Positions 7,899 to 17,052 of a DNA stretch of 64,000 bases are shown here, one piece after another. The position numbers and the translations under genes are program-made. How positions within the stretch are numbered: the stretch's first letter is position 1; every line of letters starts with the position of its first letter. This stretch comes from Streptomyces sp. NBC_00344 (lineage in GTDB: Bacteria; Actinomycetota; Actinomycetes; Streptomycetales; Streptomycetaceae): the NCBI RefSeq assembly GCF_036088315.1, contig NZ_CP107996.1, positions 1,694,501-1,758,500 of the forward strand. Reading direction: 5' to 3'. The notes beneath the pieces are model-generated. The model saw only the letters and a list, made by a program, of their open reading frames with translations. It did not search any database and was not told the origin of the DNA.

Positions 7899-8835
7899 AG
7901 GGAAGTGGGGAGTCGCGGGCCGCGGTCCACAACTCGTACCACTCCTCGTGGGTCAGGTCGGGCTCACCTCGGACCGCATCGAGACACGCGTGAATGCGGT
8001 GCGGGTTGGACGTTCCGATGACAGGTGCGATGCGCGCCGGATGCCGCTGCAGCCACCACAGGAGAATCGTCTCGGGCGTGGTGTGCTTGCGCTCGGCGAC
8101 TGCCGTGACGAGTTGTGATGCCGGGGTCCTGCCGTCGGAGAAGCGGCCCTGAGCCAGTGCTGCCCAGGCTTGCAGCTGGATCCCGTTCGATGAGCAGTGC
8201 TCGACGGTGCCCAGAGGGAAGCCGTGCGCGGAGCCGGCCGGTGTGTTGACCAGGACGCCGGACTCGACCCAGTCACGCCGGGCCAGACTCATTTCCAGCT
8301 GGTTGACGATCAGCGGCAGGTCGAGATGGGTCTGCAGGTAGACGATCTGTGCGGCGCTCATGTTCGACACACCGAAGTGGCGGACCAGGCCCTGCCCGTG
8401 CAGCGAGGTGAGGGTGCTTGCGATCTGTTCCGGATCGGCCAACGGGTCGGGCCGGTGCAGCAGCAGCACATCGATCACGTCGGTGCGCAGCCGGGCCAGG
8501 CTCTCCTCGACGCTCCGAGTGATGGACGCGCCACGCAGATCGTAGAAGCCGGGGCGGCTGCCGGACGGGAGCCTGATGCCGCATTTGGTCTGCAGGACGA
8601 TCCGCTCGCGCAGTTCCGGTGCTCGGGCGAGCACCTCGCCGAAGACTGCCTCGGACTTGCCGTGCCGGTAGATGTCGGCATGGTCGAAGGCCGTGATCCC
8701 GATGGCCAGTGCGGCCTCGACGGCCGCCTCGGCGTGGCTGATGTCTGCTGCCGTGTACGGCGTTTCGTCCCAGCTGCCTCCGAGCCCCATACACCCGTAG
8801 AGCAAACGGCTCTCGCGTACGTCCTGCGACGTCAT
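7897..8835 (-). CDS. Aldo/keto reductase family oxidoreductase (YdhF-like)
   Basis: NADPH-dependent TIM-barrel reductase of 312 residues. The catalytic tetrad can be placed: Asp and Tyr in FDHADIYRHGKSE, Lys in LQTKCGI and His in DVLLLHRPDPL. The phosphate-binding IAPVIGTSNPHRI lies near the C-terminus. The substrate is unknown. The start at 8835 (ATG, MTSQDVRESRLLYGCMGLGG) fits the family N-terminus and has a purine-rich GAGGAGAG site. The TAA stop at 7897-7899 falls in the last bases of the adjacent MITE-like repeat, so the C-terminus may have been set by that insertion. Confidence 0.88.
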   Translation of the reverse strand: MTSQDVRESRLLYGCMGLGGSWDETPYTAADISHAEAAVEAALAIGITAFDHADIYRHGKSEAVFGEVLARAPELRERIVLQTKCGIRLPSGSRPGFYDLRGASITRSVEESLARLRTDVIDVLLLHRPDPLADPEQIASTLTSLHGQGLVRHFGVSNMSAAQIVYLQTHLDLPLIVNQLEMSLARRDWVESGVLVNTPAGSAHGFPLGTVEHCSSNGIQLQAWAALAQGRFSDGRTPASQLVTAVAERKHTTPETILLWWLQRHPARIAPVIGTSNPHRIHACLDAVRGEPDLTHEEWYELWTAARDSPLP

Positions 8836-9075
8836 GTCTCTCCTCTTCAGGCGAATCCGGGGCCGGCCGGACTGCGTCGGACAGCGGGTCCGGTCGGCGG
8901 CCCGACCGCGTCGCTGCCCGTGAGCACGGCCCGGGGCAAGACTCCCACCTGCGCGCTCTCGGAGCGCACATCCCGACGGAATATCCCTGCCACGGGAAGG
9001 CGTTACTGCCCTGGGCGCTCCGGGACCGGTCGCCCGCCGAGATCCGCGGGGGTGCGCGGCGCGGAAGCGCGCACG

Positions 9076-10263
9076 CTACAGACCGACCACGGCGTTCCAC
9101 CGTGTGGCGAACTCGACGCGTTCGGCCGAGGTGATGTCCCGGGCGATGGCAAGTCGCTTCCGCATCACGTCGTCCGGGAAGATCAGCGGGTCATCCGCCA
9201 GATCCGCGGTTTCCCTGTCCTTGGACGAGGCCAGCACCTCGCGCGCTGCGGGAACCGGGCACACATAGTTCACCCAGGCCGCCAGTTCGGCGGCGACCGC
9301 CGGCTCGTAGTAGTAGTCGATCAGTTTCTCCGCATTGCGCTTGTGACGGGCGAGGTTGGGGATCATCAAGGACTCGGCCCACAGCTCGGCGCCCTCCTCG
9401 GGCACCACGAACCGGATATCGGGATTGTCGGCCTGGAGCTGGATCACGTCTCCGGAGTACGCCTGGCAGGCCAGCACATCCCCGGTGGAGAGGTCCTTGA
9501 TGTAGTCGTTGCCGGTGAATCGCCGGATCTGTTTCTTCCGCACCAGCCTCTCCACCCGGTCGCACATGGAGTGGAAGTCGTGCGCGGTCCAGCGCGTGAT
9601 GTCGACGCCGTCGCCCTGCATCAGCAGGGCGAACGCCTCGTCGAGACCGGACAGCAGTGTCACCCGGCCCTTCAGGTCGGGCGCCCAGAGATCGCTCATG
9701 TGCCTGATCTCGCGGCCCAGCCGCCGGTGGTTGTAGGCGATACCGGTGATCCCGGACTGCCAGGGCACGCTGTGCCGCCGGCCCTTGTCGAACGCGGGCG
9801 AGCGCAGCTGCGGATCCAGATACCTGGCGACGTTCGGCTGGGCCGCACGGTCCATTTCCTGCACCCAGCCCAGCCTGACGAACCGGGCAGCCATCCAGTC
9901 GCTGATCACGACCAGGTCCCTGCCGGTCTCCTGATGGTTCATCAGCGCCGGGCTGACCTTCCCGAAGAACTCGTCGTTGTCGTTGATCTCCTCGGTGTAC
10001 TTCACCGAGACCCCGGAGCGCTTTTCGAAGGCATCGAGCGTCGGTCGTTTCGACGGGTCGTCGTCGTCGGTGTCGATGTAGAGCGGCCAGTTGGCGAACA
10101 CCAGTTTCCTGTCCCGCGCCGAGCGGTCCCGTCCGGCCCGCTCCGCCGGACTCACATACGCCGCCGGCACCCCGCAGCCCGCGAGCGCGGCAAGGGCGCC
10201 GACCGTGCCGAAACCGCTGAGGACCGAACGCCGGGACAGCCGGGGCACCTCTGGATCTGCCAT
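9076..10263 (-). CDS. Orphan polyamine-type substrate-binding lipoprotein
   Basis: PotD-like extracellular binding protein of 395 residues. The start at 10263 gives a twin-arginine signal (LSRRSVLSGFG) and a lipobox ending LAGC at about residue 28. The mature part begins KLVFANWPLYIDTDDDD and contains VKYTEEINDNDEFFGK and RRFTGNDYIKDLSTGD, clearly paralogous to the protein at 1509-2756. No permease or ATPase gene accompanies it; it may feed the transporter at the left of the window. It follows the second aldehyde dehydrogenase gene by 97 bases on the same strand. Confidence 0.9.
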   Translation of the reverse strand: MADPEVPRLSRRSVLSGFGTVGALAALAGCGVPAAYVSPAERAGRDRSARDRKLVFANWPLYIDTDDDDPSKRPTLDAFEKRSGVSVKYTEEINDNDEFFGKVSPALMNHQETGRDLVVISDWMAARFVRLGWVQEMDRAAQPNVARYLDPQLRSPAFDKGRRHSVPWQSGITGIAYNHRRLGREIRHMSDLWAPDLKGRVTLLSGLDEAFALLMQGDGVDITRWTAHDFHSMCDRVERLVRKKQIRRFTGNDYIKDLSTGDVLACQAYSGDVIQLQADNPDIRFVVPEEGAELWAESLMIPNLARHKRNAEKLIDYYYEPAVAAELAAWVNYVCPVPAAREVLASSKDRETADLADDPLIFPDDVMRKRLAIARDITSAERVEFATRWNAVVGL

Positions 10264-10300
10264 GCCGGACAGCTTCCCGGTACGCAGGCGGGGCGGGCAA

Positions 10301-10315
10301 TGGACAAGGTGTCCA
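10301..10315. promoter_or_regulatory. Short palindrome between the second aldehyde dehydrogenase and binding-protein genes
   Basis: TGGACA AGG TGTCCA is a perfect 6-bp-arm palindrome 38 bases upstream of the orphan binding-protein start and 46 bases after the aldehyde dehydrogenase stop. It could be a local operator or the base of a weak attenuator. It is short, so chance is possible. Confidence 0.3.
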
Positions 10316-10360
10316 CTACCCGCCCCGCCCGGCGACACTCCGCCTTGCCGGCCGGCCGTA

Positions 10361-11800
10361 TCAGCCGTCGAGCGAGGTCATCACGTGCTTGATCCGCGTG
10401 TAGTCCTCGAAGCCGTACGCCGAAAGGTCCTTGCCGTAGCCGGACTTCTTGAATCCGCCGTGCGGCATCTCGGCGACGAGCGGGATATGGGTGTTGATCC
10501 AGACGCAGCCGAAGTCCAGGTTCTTCGACATCCGCATGGCACGGGCGTGGTCCTTGGTCCACACCGAGGAGGCCAGCGCGTACTCCACACCGTTGGCGTA
10601 GCCCAGCGCCTGCTCCTCGTCACGGAACGACTGGACGGTGATGACGGGGCCGAAGACCTCGTGCTGGATGATCTCGTCGTCCTGCTTCAGCCCGGATACG
10701 ACGGTCGGGGCGTAGAAGTAGCCCTTGTCCCCGACGCGCGAGCCGCCCGCCTCGACCTTGGCGTGCGCGGGCAGCCGGTCGATGAAGCCGCTGACCTGCT
10801 TCAGCTGGTTGGCGTTGTTGAGCGGCCCGTAGAGCACGTCCTCGTCATCCGGCTGCCCGGTCCTGGTGCCGGCCGCGGCCTTCGCCAGCTCGGCGACGAA
10901 CTCGTCGTGGATGGACTCGTGCACCAGCACCCGGGTGGCCGCTGTGCAGTCCTGTCCGGCGTTGAAGAAGCCCGCAACCGAGATGTCCTCGGCCGCCTTG
11001 GGGATGTCCGCGTCCTCGAAGACCACGACGGGAGCCTTGCCGCCGAGTTCCAGATGGACCCGCTTGACGTCCTTGGCGGCGGACTCGGCCACCTGCATAC
11101 CGGCGCGTACCGAGCCGGTGATGGAGGCCATCGCGGGCACCTTGTGCTCGACCATCGCACGGCCGGTGTCCCGGTCGCCGCAGACGACGTTGAAGACGCC
11201 CTTCGGTGCGATCGCGCCGATGATCTCCGCCATCAGCACCGTGGAGGCCGGCGTGGTGTCGGAGGGCTTGAGGACCACCGTGTTGCCTGCGGCCAGAGCC
11301 GGAGCGAACTTCCACACCGCCATCATCATCGGGTAGTTCCACGGCGCGACCTGCGCGCAGACTCCGACCGGCTCGCGCCGGACGATCGAGGTGAGGCCCT
11401 CCATGTACTCGCCGGCCGATCGCCCCTCGAGCAGCCGCGCGGCACCCGCGAAGAAGCGGATCTGGTCCACCATCGGCGGGATTTCCTCGGTGCGGGTGAG
11501 ACCGATCGGCTTGCCGGTGTTCTCGCTCTCGGCGGCGATCAGGTCCTCGGCCCGGTCCTCGAAGGCGTCGGCGATCTTCAGCAGGACCCGCTGGCGCTCC
11601 GCGGGCGTGGCGTCGCGCCAGGCGGGGAACGCGGCAGCGGCGGCCTCCATGGCGGAGTCGACGTCCGCCTGCCCGGAGAGCGGCGAGGTCGCGTACGCCT
11701 CGCCGGTGGCCGGGTTGACCACATCAAGGGTCCGCCCGTCAGCGGCGTCCCGGAACTCTCCGTCGATGTAGTTACGCAGCCGGCGCAGCTCGGTGGTCAC
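10361..11800 (-). CDS. Gamma-aminobutyraldehyde dehydrogenase-like enzyme
   Basis: Aldehyde dehydrogenase of 479 residues. It contains ITGSVRAGMQVAE at the cofactor fold, LELGGKAPVVVFEDAD with the general-base glutamate, the nucleophile in FNAGQDCTA and HEVFGPVITVQSF. The closing GCVWINTHIPLVAEMPHGG and KKSGYGKDLS match the 4-aminobutyraldehyde/betaine aldehyde group. The GTG at 11800 is chosen because GGAGG lies 7 bases upstream and family homology begins at once (LRNYIDGEF). It is divergent from the Lrp regulator and followed by an orphan polyamine-binding lipoprotein, supporting a role in putrescine breakdown to GABA. Confidence 0.9.
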   Translation of the reverse strand: MTTELRRLRNYIDGEFRDAADGRTLDVVNPATGEAYATSPLSGQADVDSAMEAAAAAFPAWRDATPAERQRVLLKIADAFEDRAEDLIAAESENTGKPIGLTRTEEIPPMVDQIRFFAGAARLLEGRSAGEYMEGLTSIVRREPVGVCAQVAPWNYPMMMAVWKFAPALAAGNTVVLKPSDTTPASTVLMAEIIGAIAPKGVFNVVCGDRDTGRAMVEHKVPAMASITGSVRAGMQVAESAAKDVKRVHLELGGKAPVVVFEDADIPKAAEDISVAGFFNAGQDCTAATRVLVHESIHDEFVAELAKAAAGTRTGQPDDEDVLYGPLNNANQLKQVSGFIDRLPAHAKVEAGGSRVGDKGYFYAPTVVSGLKQDDEIIQHEVFGPVITVQSFRDEEQALGYANGVEYALASSVWTKDHARAMRMSKNLDFGCVWINTHIPLVAEMPHGGFKKSGYGKDLSAYGFEDYTRIKHVMTSLDG

Positions 11801-11963
11801 AGCCACCCCTCCCTCTCGTATGTCCAGTGGGTGAGACATCCAGCTTAATCGCTGTGGTGCTGCTTTCGACATACCTGACCGCCCTGAACTTCGGATTCAG
11901 TTCTCAGAGTGCCGTTCCACAACGAAATTCATCGCTCTGGGCTTGCGGGACGGGCGATACCTC

Positions 11964-12467
11964 ATGCACAGTGTGGGCGTGGCCAGTCGTAGCGCAGACC
12001 CCAGGAACGGGAACGGCACTCCCCCGATCGACGCCGTTTCCCTGGCAATCATCGAACAGCTCCAGCAGGACGGCAGGCGTCCCTACGCCGCGATCGGCAA
12101 GGCCGTGGGCCTCTCCGAGGCGGCTGTGCGCCAGCGTGTGCAGAAGCTCCAGGACCAGGGAGTGATGCAGATCGTCGCCGTCACGGACCCGCTCACGGTG
12201 GGTTTCCGGCGGCAGGCCATGGTCGGCATCACGGTCGAGGGCGATCTCGACCCGGTCGCCGACGCGCTGACCACCATGAACGAGGTCGATTACGTGGTGA
12301 TGACCGCGGGCTCGTTCGACCTCATGGTGGAAGTCGTCTGCGAGGACGACGACCACCTGCTGGAACTGATCAACAAGCGCATCCGCGCGCTCCCGGGCGT
12401 GCGGGCCACCGAGAGTTTCGTCTATCTCAAGCTGAAGAAGCAGACCTACCAGTGGGGCACCCGATAG
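11964..12467 (+). CDS. Lrp/AsnC family transcriptional regulator
   Basis: Leucine-responsive-type regulator of 167 residues. The N-terminal winged helix-turn-helix is plain (DAVSLAIIEQLQQDGRRPYAAIGKAVGLSEAAVRQRVQKL), followed by the RAM/ligand-binding domain (TAGSFDLMVEVVCEDDDHLLELI). It lies between the divergent aldehyde dehydrogenase and the co-directional aminotransferase, 2 bases before the latter, and so most likely controls both transcripts in response to an amine or amino acid. The start is uncertain; a GTG a few codons downstream is possible. Confidence 0.88.
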   Translation: MHSVGVASRSADPRNGNGTPPIDAVSLAIIEQLQQDGRRPYAAIGKAVGLSEAAVRQRVQKLQDQGVMQIVAVTDPLTVGFRRQAMVGITVEGDLDPVADALTTMNEVDYVVMTAGSFDLMVEVVCEDDDHLLELINKRIRALPGVRATESFVYLKLKKQTYQWGTR

Positions 12468-12469
12468 TC

Positions 12470-13834
12470 ATGAGCAAGGACCTCAGCCAGACCGCGTACG
12501 ACCACCTGTGGATGCATTTCACCGACATGTCGTCGTACGAGAACGCGCCCGTTCCCACCATCGTGCGTGGCGAGGGCACCTACATCTTCGACGACAAGGG
12601 CAAGCGCTACCTCGACGGCCTGGCCGGCCTGTTCGTGGTCAACGCGGGCCACGGCAGGCACGAGCTCGCCGAGACCGCCTACAAGCAGGCCCAGGAACTG
12701 GCCTTCTTCCCGATCTGGTCCTACGCCCACCCCAAGGCCGTGGAGCTGGCCGAGCGCCTCGCCGACTACGCGCCGGGCGACCTCAACAAGGTCTTCTTCA
12801 CGACCGGCGGCGGCGAGGCGGTGGAGACCGCCTGGAAGCTGGCGAAGCAGTACCACAAGCTCACCGGCAACCACACCAAGTACAAGGTCATCTCCCGTGC
12901 CGTCGCCTACCACGGCACCCCGGCGGGCGCGTTGTCCATCACCGGTCTGCCTGCCCTCAAGGCACCCTTCGAACCACTGGTCCCGGGTGCCCACAAGGTT
13001 CCCAACACCAACATCTACCGGGCCCCGATCCACGGTGACGACCCGGAGGCCTTCGGCCGCTGGGCCGCCGACCAGATCGAGCAGGAGATCCTCTTCGAGG
13101 GGGCCGACACCGTCGCGGCCGTCTTCCTGGAGCCGGTGCAGAACGCGGGCGGCTGTTTCCCGCCGCCGCCCGGTTACTTCCAGCGGGTCCGCGAGATCTG
13201 CGACAAGTACAACGTGCTGCTCGTCTCCGACGAGGTCATCTGCGCCTTCGGCCGTCTCGGGACGATGTTCGCCTGCGACAAGTTCGACTACGTGCCCGAC
13301 ATGATCACCTGCGCCAAGGGGATGACATCGGGGTACTCCCCGATCGGCGCCTGCATCATCTCCGACCGGCTGGCCGAGCCCTTCTACCGGGGCGGCGGCA
13401 ACACCTTCCTGCACGGATACACCTTCGGCGGTCACCCGGTCTCCGCGGCCGTCGGCCTCGCCAACCTCGATGTGTTCGAGCGCGAGGGACTGAACCAGCA
13501 CGTGCTCGACAACGAAGGTGCCTTCCACGCGACCCTGCAGAAGCTGTACGACCTGCCGATCGTCGGCGACGTCCGCGGCAACGGCTTCTTCTACGGCATC
13601 GAGCTCGTGAAGGACAAGGCCACCAAGGAGACCTTCAACGAGGAGGAGACGGAGCGGATCCTGTACAACGCCGTCTCCAAGGGCCTCTTCGAGAACGGCC
13701 TGTACTGCAGGGCCGACGACCGCGGCGACCCGGTTGTCCAGCTCGCGCCTCCGCTGATCGCCGACCAGTCGACGTTCGACGAGATCGAGTCGATCCTGCG
13801 CGTGGTCCTGACCGACGCCTGGGCGAAGCTCTGA
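12470..13834 (+). CDS. Class III PLP-dependent aminotransferase (putrescine/omega-amino acid type)
   Basis: Omega-aminotransferase of 454 residues, fold type I. Recognisable parts are GLAGLFVVNAGHGR, the FTTGGGEAVETAWKLAKQ cofactor loop, the aspartate in LLVSDEVICAFGRLG and the PLP lysine in DMITCAKGMTSGYSPIGA. The context (Lrp regulator directly upstream, amino-aldehyde dehydrogenases and polyamine-binding proteins nearby) suggests it transfers the amino group of putrescine or a similar diamine, making the aldehyde that the dehydrogenase then oxidises. The family also contains beta-alanine:pyruvate and taurine:pyruvate enzymes, so the substrate is inferred. Confidence 0.9.
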   Translation: MSKDLSQTAYDHLWMHFTDMSSYENAPVPTIVRGEGTYIFDDKGKRYLDGLAGLFVVNAGHGRHELAETAYKQAQELAFFPIWSYAHPKAVELAERLADYAPGDLNKVFFTTGGGEAVETAWKLAKQYHKLTGNHTKYKVISRAVAYHGTPAGALSITGLPALKAPFEPLVPGAHKVPNTNIYRAPIHGDDPEAFGRWAADQIEQEILFEGADTVAAVFLEPVQNAGGCFPPPPGYFQRVREICDKYNVLLVSDEVICAFGRLGTMFACDKFDYVPDMITCAKGMTSGYSPIGACIISDRLAEPFYRGGGNTFLHGYTFGGHPVSAAVGLANLDVFEREGLNQHVLDNEGAFHATLQKLYDLPIVGDVRGNGFFYGIELVKDKATKETFNEEETERILYNAVSKGLFENGLYCRADDRGDPVVQLAPPLIADQSTFDEIESILRVVLTDAWAKL

Positions 13835-13848
13835 GCGAATGATCATAC

Positions 13849-13892
13849 GGCCCGGCTGCACCCGTACGAGTGGTTACGGGTACCGCCGGGCC
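13849..13892 (+). terminator. Hairpin after the aminotransferase gene
   Basis: GGCCCGGC at 13849-13856 pairs with GCCGGGCC at 13885-13892, with further pairing inside (ACCCGTA with TACGGGT). It starts 15 bases after the stop codon, the usual place for an intrinsic terminator. Confidence 0.7.
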
Positions 13893-14010
13893 GCGTGCTG
13901 TCCGCACACCCCGGTTCCGAGTCCCTACGGTGCCCAGTGACCGATCGGCTCCGCTTTCGTTCCCCCGTACGGGGGGCCGGAAATCCGATCTGAACCGAGG
14001 TGTGTTCGCC

Positions 14011-14757
14011 ATGGTGGCCCCACCGGACAACGATGTGCTCCGGGCGCGCTCCGCGCACTACTCCCACAGCGGCTCGCCCGCACTCACCGATGTCTCGCTC
14101 GGCGTGGGTGAGCGAGAGATCGTCGCGGTCCTCGGGCCGCGGGGCAGCGGCAAGACAACTCTGCTGCGGTGTCTGTCGGGGCAGCTGGTGCCGCAACAGG
14201 GCGAGGTGTGGTTCGACGACAGCCCCGTGCACACCCTCCGGGCACCGGCCCGCGAGCGGCTGCGGTTGGAGCGGTTCGGCTGGATCGACCCCGAGCCGAG
14301 GCTGGTACCCGAACTGACGGTCTGGGAGAACGCGGCCCTGCCGCTGCTGCTGAAAGGCGTGGGGCACCGGCCCGCCAAGCACGCCGCTCTCGAATGGCTC
14401 GAGCGTCTCGACGTCGGGATGCTGGCCCGCAAGCGTCCGCACACCCTGGTGCAGGCGCAGCGGCAACGCGTGTCCGTCGCCCGTGCTCTGGTCTCCCGGC
14501 CCGCGGTGCTCTTCGCCGACGAACCCACCGCCGCGCTGCACCGGGCGGACGGCGAACAGGTACTGCGCACGCTCACCACCGCCGCCAGGACGCACGGCAT
14601 CACCGTCCTCATCGCCACGCACGACCCCGAAGTGGCGGCGCACGCGGACCGGACGCTCCCCCTTCAGGACGGCCGTTGCGGCGCCGCATCCGGCGCTTCG
14701 GGTGCTTCCGGCGGATCCGAGAGCGAGGGTCGCGCCGCGTGCTCGCTCTCCGTCTAG
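14011..14757 (+). CDS. ABC transporter ATP-binding protein with degenerate signature motif
   Basis: ATPase subunit of 248 residues. Walker A is GPRGSGKTT and Walker B is VLFADEPTAAL with the switch histidine in ATHDPEVA. The signature that should read LSGGQ is instead LVQAQRQRVSVARAL, so the Ser-Gly-Gly that contacts ATP across the dimer is absent. Sequence otherwise follows the LolD/MacB-type exporters. The C-terminus is Gly/Ala/Ser-rich. It overlaps the next gene, an integral membrane protein, by 19 bases. Whether it hydrolyses ATP normally is open. Confidence 0.85.
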   Translation: MVAPPDNDVLRARSAHYSHSGSPALTDVSLGVGEREIVAVLGPRGSGKTTLLRCLSGQLVPQQGEVWFDDSPVHTLRAPARERLRLERFGWIDPEPRLVPELTVWENAALPLLLKGVGHRPAKHAALEWLERLDVGMLARKRPHTLVQAQRQRVSVARALVSRPAVLFADEPTAALHRADGEQVLRTLTTAARTHGITVLIATHDPEVAAHADRTLPLQDGRCGAASGASGASGGSESEGRAACSLSV

Positions 14758-15899
14758 TCCGCAGCGCCGAACCACTGGTACTGCTGCGGCGGCTGATGGT
14801 CGCCGCAGCTTCGGCAGCGGTGGGATTCCTGCTGCTCTCGGCACTCGGTTATGCCATGGGGCACCCGGGACATCCGACCGGTGCACGTCTGCATCTGCTG
14901 TGGTGCGCGGTGCCGCTGGCAGCAGCGGTGCACTTCGCCGTCTCGGTGGCCCGTACGGATCCGAGTGCCCGGCCCCGCTCCGGTATGACGGCCGCAGGTC
15001 TCGGCCCGGCCGGACTGGCCGGGCTCGCGGCCCTCTCCACGGCGCTCTCCTGCACCCTGGGCAGTGTGGTCGCGCTGCTGCTCTTCCTGCAGCTGCGGGG
15101 CGACATCGCCGGGCTGCCCCTCGACGGTGCGGCGGCCGGGCTGCTGGGAGCCGGCGCCAGACTGCCGCTGGCAGGGACTCTTACCCTGCTGGCCGTGACG
15201 CCGGCCGTCGCGACGGCCGTCAGTGCCTGGGTGCTCCGCCCGCGCCGTGCCCGGGAACCGGCCGGCCCGCAGCGGGCCGACGGTGCTCCGGCCGCCGCTC
15301 CGAACGGGCTGCCGTGGGGCGTCGCCCTGGTGGCGGCGGGCATCGCCGTCGAGACGTACTACGGCCGCCACCCCGGGAGTACGCCGTTGCCCGTTCCCGG
15401 CCGCTTCGACGGCAGCCCGGCGGGTGTGCTGGCCGGCTGGACGCTGACCGCTCTGGGACTGGCGCTGGCCGGACCCGGGCTGACGCACCTGTGCGGCCGC
15501 CTGCTGCAGGCGGTGCGGCCAGGAGGCGTGCGCCTGCTGGCCGGCCGGGTGCTGCAGGCCGAGGCCCGGAGGATCGGACGCCCGCTGGGCGTCGTCTGCG
15601 CGGTGCTCTCCGGCATCGTGGCGGCGGCCTCACTGAACGGGACCGGGCAGCGTCTCTACGGTCCCCTCACCGAGCTCGGGGCGGCGGTGGTGGTGGCCTG
15701 CACCGTGGCCACACTGCTCACGGCGGTCCGGCAGGCCAAGCAGGAACGCACCGACGAGACGAGGTCGCTGCTGCGGGTGTGCGCCCCGGCCGGTGTGCTC
15801 CGCACGGCGGCCGCGGTGCGAGCGGCAGCGGTGTTCGCCCTGTTCGCCGCGGTCACCGGGGCGGTGTCGGCGCTCGCGGCCGCGCCCCTGTCCGGGTGA
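14739..15899 (+). CDS. Integral membrane protein, partner of the upstream ABC ATPase
   Basis: Hydrophobic protein of 386 residues with roughly eight to ten predicted helices, rich in Leu, Ala and Gly (for example VAAASAAVGFLLLSALGY near the start and AAAVFALFAAVTGAVSAL near the end). The GTG start lies inside the last codons of the ATPase gene, so the two are coupled. It resembles part of an FtsX-like permease in position and topology, but I do not recognise a FtsX motif. The likely role is the membrane subunit of an ABC exporter; the substrate is unknown. Confidence 0.75.
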   Translation: MLALRLVRSAEPLVLLRRLMVAAASAAVGFLLLSALGYAMGHPGHPTGARLHLLWCAVPLAAAVHFAVSVARTDPSARPRSGMTAAGLGPAGLAGLAALSTALSCTLGSVVALLLFLQLRGDIAGLPLDGAAAGLLGAGARLPLAGTLTLLAVTPAVATAVSAWVLRPRRAREPAGPQRADGAPAAAPNGLPWGVALVAAGIAVETYYGRHPGSTPLPVPGRFDGSPAGVLAGWTLTALGLALAGPGLTHLCGRLLQAVRPGGVRLLAGRVLQAEARRIGRPLGVVCAVLSGIVAAASLNGTGQRLYGPLTELGAAVVVACTVATLLTAVRQAKQERTDETRSLLRVCAPAGVLRTAAAVRAAAVFALFAAVTGAVSALAAAPLSG

Positions 15900-15925
15900 A
15901 CCGGCCGCCCCCTTACGATGACCGG

Positions 15926-17026
15926 ATGGCCACCACACCTGAGCGTGATCGCGAGATCGAGACCCTGGACGAGTTCGACCGGGTCGTCGCCCGCGGATCC
16001 CTCCGCGGATACCGCGTCCAGGCCGTCGACCTGACGGGCCGTACGGATGTCCTTCTGTCGGCCGGCAACGCCAACGCCGTCTTCCTGGGCTGTCCGATGA
16101 GCCCCGAGGCCGAGGCCCGGGTCCGTGCGGACGGAGCGCTCGTCTTCCCGCCGGTACCCGGACTGCCGTTCGCCCCGTACCGCGGTCTGCTGTACTCGGC
16201 CGACGAGCTCTTCGAAGGGCTCGCGGACGGCTACGAGACCACTCCGGACGCCCTCGCCTACCAGTGGTTCCAGCGGACCAAGGCAGACGGCGACATATTC
16301 GCCTCGATGCTCCGCTCGATCCACGACGACGCGATCTCCGACGCTCTCGACGAACACCTGGAAAGCGCCCGGGTCGTGGGCGTGATGGGCGGTCACGCGA
16401 TGGCCCGTGGCACGGCGGAGTACGCCGGAGCGGCCCGCCTGGGACGCACGCTCGCCCGCACCGGGCTGACCGTGGCCACCGGCGGCGGCCCCGGCGCCAT
16501 GGAGGCGGCAAATCTCGGCGCACATGCCGCACCCTTCCGGGACGGCATGCTGGACGAGGCACTCGAGATCCTCGGCAAGACACCGTCGTTCAGCCCCTCG
16601 GTGTCCGATTGGGCCCGGGCCGCATTCGAGGTGCGCACCCGCTGGCCCGACGGCGGGGACTCCGTCGGCATCCCCACCTGGTTCTACGGCCACGAGCCCC
16701 CCAACGCCTTCGCCGGGCACATCGCCAAGTACTTCGCCAACGCCACCCGCGAGGACGGACTGCTGGCCCGCTCCACCGCGGGTGTGGTCTTCCTGCCGGG
16801 AGCAGCGGGCACGGTCCAGGAGATCTTCGACAACGCGACCCCGAACTACTACGGTTCCCGCGGCGAGCCGACCCCCATGGTGCTGGTGAACCGGGCCCAC
16901 TGGACCGAGGAGCTGCCGGCCTGGCCACTGCTCCGGTCGCTGGCCGAGGGGCGTGCCATGGAGTCCAGGATCGCCCTGGTCGACACGGTGGCCGAGGCCC
17001 CGGACGCGCTGGCCGCCATGTCCTGA
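15926..17026 (+). CDS. LOG family (lysine decarboxylase-like Rossmann) protein
   Basis: Protein of 366 residues whose C-terminal two thirds hold the LOG/YgdH Rossmann fold: VVGVMGGHAM, the nucleotide-binding ATGGGPGAMEAANLGAH and LPGAAGTVQEIFDNA (a variant of the PGGxGTxxE active site in which Ala replaces the second Gly). LOG enzymes cleave nucleoside monophosphates to base and ribose 5-phosphate. The N-terminal 130 residues (LSAGNANAVFLGCPMSPEAE) are an extension shared by the long actinobacterial branch. The specific substrate is unknown. Confidence 0.8.
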   Translation: MATTPERDREIETLDEFDRVVARGSLRGYRVQAVDLTGRTDVLLSAGNANAVFLGCPMSPEAEARVRADGALVFPPVPGLPFAPYRGLLYSADELFEGLADGYETTPDALAYQWFQRTKADGDIFASMLRSIHDDAISDALDEHLESARVVGVMGGHAMARGTAEYAGAARLGRTLARTGLTVATGGGPGAMEAANLGAHAAPFRDGMLDEALEILGKTPSFSPSVSDWARAAFEVRTRWPDGGDSVGIPTWFYGHEPPNAFAGHIAKYFANATREDGLLARSTAGVVFLPGAAGTVQEIFDNATPNYYGSRGEPTPMVLVNRAHWTEELPAWPLLRSLAEGRAMESRIALVDTVAEAPDALAAMS

Positions 17027-17052
17027 GCCGGACGGCAGCGCCTCCGGACGGA

